Source: Atherinomorus stipes (lineage: Eukaryota > Chordata > Actinopteri > Atheriniformes > Atherinidae). Taken from it: a DNA stretch of 64,000 nt. Below, in pieces: positions 11,450 to 23,900 of the stretch. The stretch covers positions 62,001-126,000 of the forward strand of contig JALJCO010013377.1 of the NCBI GenBank assembly GCA_023101725.1. The letters are read 5' to 3'. Positions within the stretch are counted from its first letter, which is position 1; each line of letters begins with the position of its first letter. The position numbers and the translations under genes were made by a program. Under the pieces are notes generated by a model that was not told where the DNA came from, ran no database searches, and worked only from the letters and a program-made list of their open reading frames with translations.

Positions 11450-11960
11450 TAGTATCTGATATCTGGCAGCCAGATGTCAAAAATAAACTCCCCTGGCTGA
11501 GTTAAAGCTATTTTGGGATCTTTGCTCTCGGAGCAGAATTTAATTGTATTTTCTTTTTTTTTTTTCACTTTCTTTTTTTATTTCGAACTGAAATTAAAAA
11601 CAAATGCTCACATTTGGCATAAGTAATATAAAAAAACATAGTTCGAAAAAGAGTTTTGAAAGAAGTTTAGAAAAACTTATCAAGTCCAAAACCCTTAAGT
11701 CAGTGGAGTTTGGCATTCGTTCTTATTGCTGGTTTATCAAACATAAATGTTCCTCTCAGACAGAAGTTGCTCTTTTTCAATTGGAAAAGCTTTTGGATAC
11801 TAAATGGCACTTTATTTCTCAAAATAAGAGAGATACAACCTCACAGTTGTCTGCATATATTGTATCAGTTGATATCTGGTATTGGAGATTAAGAGTTGGA
11901 CAGTATCGGACATCAGATATCGGTAAAAAAAAAATCTAATATCGAGCAACCCTAATCTTA
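11450..11960. mobile_element. Degenerate DNA-transposon remnant
   Basis: A segment (ATTTTGGGATCTTTGC, CGGAGCAGAAT, about 11511-11540) recurs at 48515-48550. Beyond it lies the right end of a hAT-like sequence (GACATCAGATATCGG..AACCCTA). Boundaries are unclear. Confidence 0.35.
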
Positions 11961-12125
11961 ACTTTGTGAATTCTGCATTTCTCTTTTTTTGCTCCATTTC
12001 TATCAGTTTTGTTGGAAAAGAAGAGAACAAATTGCTGCAAAATCTGAAACATACTTTGTGTGAAACTGAGAAACTTTCAACCTCAAACACAAACTTGGAC
12101 AAAGCAGCGAGTCAGGTTCGAGTGC

Positions 12126-12131
12126 TTTATT
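12126..12131 (-). terminator. pskh1: Candidate distal poly(A) signal for pskh1
   Basis: AATAAA on the minus strand (TTTATT on plus) in the context TGCAAATAAAGCAC. From here to the pskh1 stop codon the DNA is AT-rich and mostly free of repeats except two MITEs. Nearer AATAAA sites exist (about 15777, 13277, 13126), so the true 3' end cannot be chosen from sequence. Confidence 0.25.
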
Positions 12132-14312
12132 TGCACACACAGGTCACTGTTTAAAAACATTTCCTTAAAAAAAAAAAGTTAATGATAGAAGAATCATAGT
12201 GTTATCATTCATTCTGACAATAAGAAAATACAAACTGTTTTCAGCTAACAGTGTTGAAATGGCTACTTCATTTAAAACGACAGCATTTATATAAAATCAC
12301 AGACATAAAAACAGGGTATACATTTTAAAAAATGTGCTGACAGTCTGCAAATACAATGATCTGATTATCTGTTGAACATGATGCAGGCAGCTTCTCCACG
12401 CTGTCCCACACCAACTCAACAACAGCATTTCCCTCAAGTTCTAATCTTTTTATTGTGACTCTTATTTTTGACAATTTTACTTCACATAGTATGTACTGCA
12501 AAAAGTATGACACCTGTTAGAGATCCGTCACAGAATCTGTCATCAAAACGACCACAGCTGCTTTCTCAGTACGAATACTGAGTTAGTTTGTCCTGTTTCA
12601 TATCAAAATTACATCTGATGTGGAGTGAACAGTTGAGTGTACAGATATCAGTCTGTCTCATTTGAGGTGTTTTAGAAAAGAAAAGAAAAGAAAAAAAAAA
12701 ACTCCAAAGACCTGAAATATTAGGGGAAACAACAGCATTAAGTCAAAGCAGAGAAAAGATGAAATAAAACGGAAAGAGTTGCATCATGGAGATGACAAAG
12801 CGTCCTGGAGCATGTGAAGGCAAAGAGACGAAGAAGAAAGGAAAAACTGAGGTCAGCTGACATGGCTCGATAAAGTTCACGACTTTTCCAACTCACAGCA
12901 AAATTCTTAAAGAGGGAGAGATTGAGCCTGGGAGTGTTCTGGAGGGACAAAATACGTGAAAACGGAAAATAAAGTTCAACAAAAGTGTAAAAAATACAAG
13001 AAAATTCAATGAGTTCTGTACATGAAGTGCTTTATAATAAAAAAAAAACAGGACAATATATTTAAAAGTTGTGCAACTTCTCGGCAACAGAGTTCGGAAA
13101 ATACACCTTTGTGTCATTTAGTTGTTTATTTCTAATCAACACAGCTTTGAAGGGAGCAAGTTTATGGGAAGCGTTTATGATTTAACTGAAAACATGGAAA
13201 AATGAGCTTCCAGAACAAACATTAACAGTATTAATATTTTCCCTGCTGCTGTTAAAGATCTGATTAAACTCTGTTTATTTTCTGAGAGTGATTAAGTGCA
13301 AGAGCTTGATTGTTTCAAAGGAATGTTGTGAAATCCTACTCGCTGATGGGATGTGACTCATCTTTTACAGGATCCTTTATGGGGGATTGGTCCTCGCAAA
13401 CTTCAGATAGTTCAAACACAAAGGCACAGAGCTGTCCAATCAAAACTCTCTAACCAGATGTGTGACAGCCAGAAAAATCAGCCTTATTACCAAATAAACT
13501 ACTTAAAGATGGTCTAATAAGATGCTGGTTGATAAGGTTAAAGGGATATTTGAGTTGTGCACAGATGAGGGTCGCCACAGCTTTTCTGGGGAAAAAAAAT
13601 AACTTGAAGCAGAAGTTGGTGACTCAAGTCAAAAAGACTTTGTCCCATTTCCAGGACTGACAGAAAATCTGGATTCCTCTGGCTCGCTGTGGAGCTCCTG
13701 ATGCAGGAATCCTAAACGTGGTGGAAACACCGGGCAGAGCCGCGACAAGCCTCAGGAAGCACAAACCCAATGTTCTGGTATCATTTTATCTGGTCCTGCA
13801 CCATCTGATTGATCTATGATAAAGAATAATAAAAGAAAAAAAATCGGAGAGCAGCAGGAAAGATTGTGAGAACAGAAAACAGAAAAACATCCCATTTTTT
13901 AAAGAGATAAAACTAGCTGGTACGCTGGAGTTGTGTTTTTAAACAAATGATTTTCTTCCTTTAACCGTTTTTTGGGGGAATTCTGGTGTTTTGTGCTCAG
14001 CAGGATGAAAAATTAAGTCTAACATCCTTCAGGCGCAATTTTATTGTATCAAATTCCTCCTCCACTAACCAGTACCCTGGGACTAGTCATGGCTTAACTG
14101 GTGTCAATCGATGCCTGACACACCTCTGTAGAGGTAGAGCTGAAGCATAGCAGAGAGGGACCTGCCAGTTTTATTAGTGACCATCTTTAAGCCAGGTTTT
14201 TCTCGAGGTTAGGCAGATGTCTTTATACTAGCTGGCAGTAATCAGGTAGGGAAACTTATACAACTGGACCCATCTGGTTATAGATGAAAAGAAAAAAAAA
14301 AACATTCAGCCA

Positions 14313-14653
14313 AGAGATGCACCGATCCAGTTTTTCCCGAACCAATTTGATACAGATACCTGGGCTGAGCATATTGGCCGATACCAATCAGATACTACTG
14401 TTGAATGAACGAACTGTATACCCTGCCATGTAAGTGGAGGCATCAGGCTTCAATTAAACATCTAACCTTGTTGAAAAAGGTAAGTTAACACAGATATAAA
14501 TGTACTTATTAACAATAACAAGTGTACATTTTATTGTGATATCAATTTTTTTTTTTTTTTTAAAGTAATGACTGGATCGAAATGCTGGATTGGCCTCATT
14601 CATCCGCTATCCGATTCAACTCGTCAGTCAGTATTGGATCGGTGCATCTCTAG
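14313..14653. mobile_element. hAT-type MITE
   Basis: Inverted ends AGAGATGCACCGATCCA and TGGATCGGTGCATCTCT. The flanks TTCAGCCA (14305-14312) and TTCGGCCG (14654-14661) match at six of eight positions, consistent with an aged 8-bp duplication. No coding capacity. Confidence 0.7.
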
Positions 14654-15961
14654 TTCGGCCGTTCCACTGTGCATCTGCAGAAATGAACCAACAGAAGCGG
14701 CTCAGTGGCGCATCAGTGTGCGCTTCCACTCAGTGAGTCTGCGTTGAGGAATCAGCAGAGCGAAGGCATCACTGATGCACAGAAACGGATTCGTTTAACT
14801 CGCTGTGACTTCCAGCAGGGCTGGTTAGCATTTTGGGGAAAAGATAAAATCTTCATACATTTTGTAGATGCAAGTTCACCTTAAATTCCGTCATATATGT
14901 GATAAAACTATGTTCTATGTAACCTGCAGTGAGGATGAAATCTGGATGCATCACATGCTGGTTTGGGGACTCACATTTTAAAAGCTGGAGCTCAAGACTT
15001 TGGCTTTTCATATTTTCATAGGTCTTTTTCAGGTTTTTCAGTGATAATGCACCATTACTCTTAACAAATAAGATTTATAGTCAATTTTACTCTAAACGGG
15101 ACCATAATTTACAAACTGACACATGCTCCACCCATTTAATGTTAAGCTAGAGGTAAACATCTGATTGTTTTTTTTTTTTCTTGAAAAAGTATATTTTGTA
15201 CAACTGACTGTTTTGTTTATGTCTGTAAGCGGAATCAATGAAAAACTAATTTGCATAAACATCTTATCAACTGGCTCACCTCAGAGACCTTGGTGGGGAT
15301 ATGCCGTCTCAGAAAGCTATAATAGATCATTTGTTTCTCCACAGAAGTGATTTATGCAACTATTCCATGCACCGGCTGTTAATCACAATGTTTTTCTCCA
15401 TTTTGAGAATTAAATGCATCCAAATTCCCAGTTTGAGCAGTAAAAGTCCATAATCTGATTGAGAAAAAGTGTCTATTGTGTATAGAGCTACGGAAGAGGA
15501 TTAGGGCCACAAAAAACAAAAAAAAAAAAAAACAAGAGAAAAAAAAAAAGCCAGAATTTTCTGCCTTTTCCCAGAACATACAAAACAGGAGCTTTTTTTG
15601 TTTGTTGGTTGGTTTTGTTTTTAAATAATCTGAAAAAAAACTAAGAATTCTGACTTTTTTTTCCCCCTTCAATTTCTGAAAAAGCTCCTGAATTTTCTTT
15701 TCTTTTCCATTTATGTTCTGGGAAAAAGTCAGAATTCTGACTTTTTTCAAAAATCAGAAAAAAACCCTCCAGATTGTTTATTTATGTTCTTGAAAAAAAA
15801 AATCAGAATTATAAGATTAAAGTCAGAAAGAAATCTAACTTCTTTTTCAGAATTCTTACTTTTTTCAGAAATTGGAAAAAAAAAAACTCCTGATTTTGTT
15901 TTTTGATGTTCTGGGGAAAAGTCAGAATTCTGAGATTAAAGCAAGAATTCTGACTTTTTCT

Positions 15962-16352
15962 TAGGGCTGGACAATTAATTGAATTTTAATCGTGATTTCA
16001 ATTTTGCCTTTTCACGATCATCGTGAGAAAAACGATTAATCCTGAAGTGAACAGACTGGTGGAGTTACAGGAAGCAAACTGCAGGAAGTATAGAACAGAA
16101 ATGCATGTAGACTGAGTATTCATTTTTGTTGCTATTATTTTAAATAATATTCTTATTTTACTCCTTTACTCGTTTCTTATTTATTTCCCTTTTTTCCCCC
16201 TTTTTTTAAAAGTTATATTTGAAGTTGAGTTTTGGTGGTTCAAAACTTTTTTTTTAAATAAAAATCAATAAATAATCGTGTATATTAATCGTTATTTCAA
16301 TATCAGTCAAAATAATCGTGATTATAATTTTTTCCATAATCGTCCAGCCCTA
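15962..16352. mobile_element. hAT-type MITE family D, copy 1
   Basis: Ends TAGGGCTGGACAATTAATTG and, inverted, TAGGGCTGGACGATTATGG. Flanks CTTTTTCT and CTTTTTCC (7 of 8 identical) are the target duplication. Copy 2 at 60569-60966 is the same family in inverse orientation. Confidence 0.85.
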
Positions 16353-17309
16353 CTTTTTCCCACAATTTTTTTGTCTTCAGTGTTCAGTTTTTAAAATAGT
16401 CCATACATAAGTAGTAATTTGGATGTTAAAAATTGCTTCAGTTTGGTGTTGGATCAAAACCGCTGAGTTTGATAATGGTGAGATTTGAGTTAAAGGGAAA
16501 AAACTCTTGCAGGCCACACACCATCATGAACAATGATCATTGCTACTAATAGGACTGGCTCATGGCTTTTTCATTGTGAGGAAGGTAACATCACGAGGGG
16601 CATAAAACACATTTAAGCTTAATCTAACAGCTTCACAATTTTCGGACAGTTGAAGACCAGTTTAGAGTACAAACGGAGCAATAATGGCAAGATTAGATAA
16701 GCTTAGAGCCCACTACAAATACACCTTCATGTTGTCCTTCAAAAGTGAGATTACGGTGCAGCGTGACATGATTACCGACATCTTAAGACAAAGTTTCGAC
16801 ACTAAGTACAATAAATTCACAGCACTTTTGAATCAGAAATGTGTGACGGGGAATTTGTTTCCCCGTCTTTAAAGAATCCTTTCTTCTTAAAAACATCAGT
16901 GTCCAGAACTCTGTTCAACAGATCCTTGTGGAAGGTCATTATCCAGTGACCGTTTGAATGGAGACCAATAATCAACAATAATAAATAAATATGTAGCGAC
17001 ACAGGGATTGAAAGAACACAAAGAAAGGAGTGAAATCCTGCTGACAGGATGAGTTTGAGGGGTGGATGATGGAGCTGCTGCAGCTCAGCGCTCATCGGTG
17101 CGAGTTCATAGATTTATCCTTGGTTTGATTTCCTCTAGTCTCAATGGCAGCAGCTACTTCTGAAGTCGCTGTCCTTGAATTAAAGCGATCTTTTCAAGGC
17201 GTTTTCGGTCTCCGACGCCACCAACGGGAAAGCTGGTAGTTGTTTTTTTTTTAAAAAGTTAAGTTACTGCTGAGTCATTTCCCCCCGGATAGAAAATGCA
17301 GTCTCGGAT

Positions 17310-17627
17310 TCAGCCGTTATACTGCTGCTGGTAGCGGCGGTTCAGCTCGCGCAGCTCCTTCTCTCGCACCCTGCGAGCTTTGTTGGATTTGGTGGAGCGG
17401 CTGGAGCGCGTGGACTGGGCCGATTTGGTGCTGTGGCAGCGCGAGGAGGCGCGCTTCAGGAGGTTCTGAGATATACAGCGCTGCAGGTTCTTCATGGAGG
17501 AGGCCGCCGCCATGCTGACGATCCAGGGGTGCTTCAGGGCCTGGCCGGCCGTCAGACGCTCGCTGGGGTCCACCGTCAGGATGCGCTCCACAAAGTCCTT
17601 GGCCAGGTTGGACACGCTGGGCCACGG
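17310..17627 (-). CDS. pskh1: pskh1 coding exon 3 (C-terminal kinase lobe and tail)
   Basis: The acceptor CTCTTGCAG precedes CCG at 17627; 105 codons run to TGA at 17312-17310. It begins [12 protein letters not shown], the continuation of the kinase domain after SGE in exon 2, and includes the subdomain XI region ([11 protein letters not shown]). A basic, Ser-rich tail follows ([18 protein letters not shown]) and ends [13 protein letters not shown]. An apparent upstream TTG-CAG start belongs to the intron. Confidence 0.96.
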   Translation of the reverse strand, partial: PWPSVSNLAKDFVERILTVDPSERLTAGQALKHPWIVSMAAASSMKNLQRCISQNLLKRASSRCHSTKSAQSTRSSRSTKSNKARRVREKELRELNRRYQQQYNG

Positions 17628-20600
17628 CTGCAAGAGGGGGACAGGTATGTTAGGAGATGCATCACACTGACTGATAAAAACTGGCTCAACAGAATGATGG
17701 TAACTAGGGATGCCTGATATTAGAATTTTGGCTGATAACCTATACCAATACCGATATAAAAGCTGAAAGGATAATCAGTCATTGCAAATACACTACTCAC
17801 AAAAGGGGGATATTCAACTTTCGGTTTTTGGAGAACAGCATGATGTGCAATAGATATTTAACCACTGAACAATGTACATGTGCATTGAAAAGTTTAGAGA
17901 AAGTCAAATTTAGTTCACCTGGAAAGGTTGTAGTGGATTTTAGATTCATTCTGACATCATACAAAAACCCAAATATCCCTAACTTTTTGAGAGTAGTGTA
18001 GTTTTGTTATCCGTTTCTGACACTTTTTAAAACAGGGGTGGGAAAAAATATCAATACACTGAAATATTGCGATATTTTCATATGCCAATATCAAATCGAT
18101 ATGTAAAAACGTGATATTGATCTATTTTATTTACCAATCTCGCAAGATTTCATCGTTCTGTTACAAAGTCTCACGATATTTCGTGAATTCTCATGAGATA
18201 TCGTAACAAAGCGATGAAATATTGCAAGATTTCATTAGTAAAACAGATCGATCCTGCATTTTTAAATGTCAATATGATATCAGCATATGGAAATATTGCG
18301 ACATTTCAGTGTATTGATATTTTTTCCCACCCGTAGTCTTTAGGAGTTTTAAAGTCTGTAAAAAAAGAAAATTTTGAAGAAGAAGAAGAAGAAGAGGAAA
18401 AAGGTTTTTTATTTTTTAGACTTTAGAAACAGCGGGCTGATCGGTGAAATATCGTGGGGTGGCCGATACTCAGTTTTAAGGCCGATATAGGCCGATACAG
18501 ATAAGGGGCCGATTATATCGTGCATCCCTAATGGTAACCATCTTTTTGACCTAAAAAAAAAAAAAAACTAGGATCGACAGATAAAGATTTTTTAGAGCCA
18601 ATACCAATATTTTCTCATCAGCCTCAGCAGATACAACCTGCCGATATTTGGGACTGATAATTTAGGCGACAAATGCAGTAATACGTATAATGAAGGACAC
18701 AATGAAAACTTATTTTGAAAACTCTATTCAGATAAAAAAAAAGAAACAAAGCACCTCAAATAAATATATAGAAGAGAAATGGTGCACTTGTAAACAAATA
18801 TTAAATAGAAACATTAAACTTTTTATATACAGTTATAGCAGGTATGGAAAGTATTCAGGTCCCTATAAACTTTTCACACTTTGTTTCATTGCAGACATTT
18901 GCCAGAATTAAAAAAGTTCATTTTATTTCTCAGCACCCCATCTTGACAAAAAAAAAAAAAACAAAAACAAAAAAACACCCAGAAATGTAGAAATTTTTGC
19001 AAATTCATTAAAAAAGAAAAACTGAAATATCACATGGTCATAAGTATTCAGACCCTTTGCTCAGTACTGAGTAGAAGCATCTTTTTGAGCTCTTACAGCC
19101 ATGAATCTTCTTGGGAATGATGCAACAAGTGTTCCACACCTGGATTTGGGGATCTTCTGCATTTTTCCTTGCAGATCCTCTCCAGTTCTGTCAGGTTGGA
19201 TGGTGAACGGTGATGGACAGCCATTTTCAGGTCTCTCCAGAGCAGAGGTTGCGCTAGACTTTTTCGTTGTCCGTCATTTTGACTGACAGGGTCATAAAAA
19301 TCCAGTCATAATCTATTTCTTACCCGTCACTTTAATCAAAATATATTCATATAATAATGACATATTCGGTAGCATTTTTCCATTAAATGCTTGGTTGCTC
19401 AGTTGGTGCCGAAGACTGATTACTTTTTTGTCCCTCATCTTCCACTGCATCAGTCTTCCTTTTGTCACCTCTTTTGTCAACACTATCTTCATTATTGGGC
19501 TTTTTGAAGAAGCTTCAGACACTCAGCTGCCATGACATTGAACCCAACAGGCCATGCATCAAGAGAGACAATATGCTAACTCGCCATCTAGTGGTCAGGA
19601 GTGTAAATTGCAATCTGTCAAAATGACTGACGGCCTTCAGATTTTTCTGTCACCGTTTAAAAAAAAAAGCGGTCAATGACGGAAAATATTCGGTTAACGC
19701 GACCCCTGCTCCAGAGATGCTCAGTTGGGTTTAGGTCAGAGCTCTGGCTGGGTCAGTAAAGAATGGTCCAGAGTTGTTCTGACGCCACTCCTTTGTTATT
19801 TTAGCTGTGTGCTGAGGATCTCTCTGTACTTGGCTGCATTCATCTTTCCTTCAATTGCAACCAGTCCTCCTGTCCCTGCAGCTGAAAAACACCCCCATAG
19901 CATGATGCTACCACCACCACATTTCACTGTTGGGATGGTATTGGGCAGGTGATGAGCAGTGCCTGATTTTCTCCACACACATCGCTTAGAATTAACACAA
20001 AAAGTTCAATCTTGGTCTCATCAGACCAGAGAATCTTATTTCTCACAGTCTGGGAGTCTTTCATGTGTTTTTTGGCAAACTCTGTGCAGGTTCATATGTC
20101 TTGCACTGAGGAGAGGCTTCCATCAGACAACTCTGCCATAAAACCCCGACTGGTGGAGGCTGCAGTGATAGTTGACTTTGTGGAACTTTCTCCATCTCCC
20201 TACTGCATCTCTGGAGCTCAGCTACAGTGATCTTTGGGTTCTTCTTTATCTCTCTCACCAAGGCTTTTCTCCCATGATTGCTCAGTTTGGCTGGACGGCC
20301 GGGTCTAGGAAGAGTTCTGGTCGTCCCAAACTTCTTCCATGCAAGGACCATGGAAGCCACCGTGCTCTTAGGAACCTTTAGTGCTGCAGAAATTCTTTTG
20401 TAACCTTGTCCAGATCTGTACCTCACCACAATCCTGACTCTGAGCTCCTTGAACAGTTCATTCTACCTCATGAATCTCATTTGCTCTGACATGCACTGTG
20501 AGCTATAAGGCCTGATATAGACAGTTGTTTCCTAATAAAGTCCAATCAGTTTAATTAAACACAGCTGGACTCCAATGAAGGAGTAGAACCATCTCAAGGA

Positions 20601-20877
20601 GGATCAGAAGAAATGGACAATCTGTGAGTTAAATATGAGTGTCACTGCAAAGGGTCTGAATACTTATGACCGTGTGATATCCCCCCCCTTTTTTTTTTTT
20701 TTTCTTTATAAATTTGCAAAAATTTCTAGATTTCAGCTTTTTCTGTCAAGATGGGGTGCTGAGTGTACATTGAGAAATAAAATGAATGATATTAGCAAAT
20801 GGCTGCAATGAAACAAAGAGTAAAAAGTTTAAAGGGGTCTGAATATTTGAAGTACCCACTGTGTGTGTGCGTGTATG

Positions 20878-20915
<38 letters not shown>

Positions 20916-23900
20916 TATCCTTTTGGAGAACAGCATGATGTGCAATAAATATCTAACCACTGAACAATGTACATGTGCATTGAAAAGTTTACAGAAAGTC
21001 TAATTCAGTTCACCTGGAAAGGTTGTAGTGGATTTTAGGTTCATTCTGACATCATACAAAAAGCTAAATATCCCTAACGTTTTGTGAGTAGTGTGGTTGT
21101 GTATATATACACATGTTAAAAACTGCTGCCTGTATATGCTGGCCTAAAATATTGGCCAGCCGATGTATCGGTCTATCCTTAAAACCAGCTACAAGAAAAA
21201 AACAAAAACAAACACCATTTGACTTGACACCTTTAGTTTAAACTGCTAAATCTAATATGCAGCTGGTATAATAAGATGCTTCTGCCATCAAAAGCCAAAA
21301 TGTCTTTACTGTAAAGCACGAAACATGCTAATATGGGATCCAACTTCAGAGCAGAGAGAACGTTCACCTTATTCACACCTGATGGAAAACATCATTAGGT
21401 TTTACTTTTCTCCAGCCTGATGCAACATTAGAGTTGCATCATAATTTAACCTGTTCTTGTTCAGCCCCAAAAAAAAAAAAAATCTTGTTTTTTACAGAAA
21501 GCTGAGACATGTGAGGACACCTCTATCAGTGGTCAGAGTCAGAAGCTGTGAGGTGGACAGAGCAGTTTTCGTGTGTTTTTGTTACATTCCTATATAACTG
21601 CTTGGAGTTTGAACTGTTTAGTTTGGATGCCGATGCCTGGAAAAACCTTTATCCAAGTTTCAGTCTGTGAAAATTTCAAAACAAAACAAAAACAGCAAAA
21701 ATAAACAAAAAGAGAAAATGTTATGAAAAATATTGAGTCTGCTTAAGTGAACATATTCATACAGTATACAGTTGTCCTCAAAATTATTCATACCCTCCAA
21801 TTAAAGAAAAGGCCAAATTTACAATAGTAATTCAAATAACAAAATGAGAAACTAACAATAAATAAAAATTTACAAAATTATGATTAAGTGAAATAAAATA
21901 TTGCTTTTAAACTGTGGTTAGAAATAATAATAATAAAAACAAAACTATTCCAGACACATTGGAGCACCTTTCCCATGAACAATGGACCAAAATACCTGTC
22001 AACAGGTGCAGAGGTCTGATTGGACGTTACAGAAAACACTTGATTACAGTGACTGCCTCAAAGTGCTGCTCAACAATATTCTAGCTTCAGAGCCCCATCA
22101 TGCTTGCTTATTTGTTTTATTTAGTGTTTTAAAGATTGATTATTGTTGTACTGTTAGTTGTACATTTCTGCATTATTGTTATGTTATATGTACAGTATGT
22201 TATACTGAAAAAAAAAGGGGGGGGGGGGGGGGGTATGAGAGAGCCAATTACAAGTTTCCCTTGTGGTACAAATAAAGTATTTTTCATTTCATTTTTTCAT
22301 TTTAATTTGAGGGTATGAATAATTTTGAGGATGACTGTATATAAAGTTGTAATCAAAATTAGTCAACCCCCACTGTAAATAAGGTTTATTTGCAAAATCA
22401 AGAAAAAAGTGCAAAATCACGCACATCCCAAAGAAGATGAGACTCCGTGCTGGACCATGAAAACAACAGACAACAAGGTGAAAAGAGATGGATCCGCACA
22501 CTAGCTGTAGCTCCCAAATTGGTTTATTCACCAACAAAGAGTAACGATGGGGGCCACCACCCAAAAAAGTTACCCTGTGTTGGTGAATCTCTTTTCACCA
22601 TTCTCTCTTTTGTTTCCCTTTCATTTTTTCTTTATTTCATTACACTTCTTCTCTACATTTTCTTTCATTCCCCCCCCCCCCCCCATGCTTTTTAATTTTT
22701 TCTTTTCATTCTTCTTTCCCTTGCTTTCTCTGTGATTTTTCCATCTCTTTTCACCTTATTTGCAAAATCAACAAATTAGCAACTGTTTGCAAATATTTCA
22801 AATAGCTTAACACAACTAATTTTACAAGTGGTTTCTCCTAATTCAGCACAAAATGTTACTTTTAATGAACACTGTGGTCTCAAAATTATTCAACCCCTGA
22901 ACAGAATTCCTCATGAAAGCATCTGAAACATACCAGGGTAAAAACAAGTTTCACCTCTTATATACAAAACCACAAAGCTGAATAATTACTACACAAGCAG
23001 CCACAGCTCCGTTAAAAACGTCTGAAACAATCCTGAACACAGTCCTTCCTCAGAGTTTGGATCTAAGGACACAAGATGGCAGCAGAAGCTCGAAGCTAGA
23101 AAGCGTGGCAGCAGACGGCTGTAATATGAGCTCTGAACTGGCAAGTTCCACCCATGTTAGGGTCTTCGCTTAATTCATCTCGGTGGGGAGTTTTGATCCT
23201 CTGATAATGTCAGAGCTGGATGTGCTGAGACAAGCTGAGCCCTTCTGTTTGACTCTTGTATGTTTAGCTTAAACCAAATCTCAAACCCAAAACTAAAATG
23301 TCTGGAAGCAAATGTTCTAAGAAACTGAAACGTAAACCGTGGCCGGTACAAGAGCCTGGTAGTGAGTCAAACTCTACCCCCCACTTAGAGAGGAATTGGG
23401 AATATCAGTGCTGCGTGCCTTTCCGCACACAGACACACACGGACTGCACACAATGTCCTGCTTGGCAACCAGCTGTGTTTTCAGTCTCCCAGTACACTGC
23501 TGACCCCCAGTCTTCACACAGCAGGTAAATCAACGGGTTTGGCTAAAGATACATGACACATATAAAACACTTTGACATACATTTCTCCCCACCTACAGCA
23601 ATGTCTGGGCTGTGACTAGTTCCTGGACTGCAGCTGTAAATGTGAACGTTATTTATCACAGCTGTTAGGACTGGTGTCCCCGGGGGGGGGGAGCGCTTTC
23701 AGGCCGGGCTCCACCACGGCTCCTCCAATCACAGTCAGCCATCATAAAGAACAGTTTTAGGAGTTTTTCCAAGATTGTCAAGAAGAAAAAAAAAAACTAT
23801 GTGTACATAATTTATCCACAAAGTATATTTTAGAAAAACAGCTCACCATCCATAAAAAGTTGTTTTACTTGCGTAAAAGCTTCTCAAGACACTCGAGACC

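Larger units (their letters stand above)
12132..17309 (-). other. pskh1: Probable pskh1 3' UTR and 3' flank
   Basis: No ORF with a recognisable domain lies downstream of the pskh1 stop (17310). The sequence is AT-rich with long A and T runs, consistent with a long fish 3' UTR or flank. It carries two hAT MITEs (14313-14653, 15962-16352). A degenerate repeat of TCAGAATTCTGACTTTTT-type units fills about 15470-15960. Confidence 0.35.
17705..18530. mobile_element. hAT-type MITE family B, copy 2 (holds families A and C)
   Basis: Ends TAGGGATGCCTGATATTAG and, inverted, TAGGGATGCACGATATAATC. The flanks are a perfect 8-bp duplication ATGGTAAC (17697-17704 and 18531-18538). Inside are a TA-flanked family C MITE (17791-17998) and a family A palindrome (18034-18333). 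It lies in pskh1 intron 2, 77 bp from exon 3. Confidence 0.85.
18829..20862 (-). mobile_element. Tc1-like transposon, nearly full length, inactive
   Basis: The two ends are inverted copies: GGTATGGAAAGTATTCAGG on the left and TCTGAATATTTGAAGTACCC on the right. Subterminal CACCCCATCTTGACA returns inverted as TGTCAAGATGGGGTG. Subtracting the 466-bp hAT element at 19243-19708 leaves about 1.57 kb, the usual size of a Tc1 element. The transposase is on the minus strand and is broken (see next entry). A second, more disrupted copy is at 48645-52614. Confidence 0.9.
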
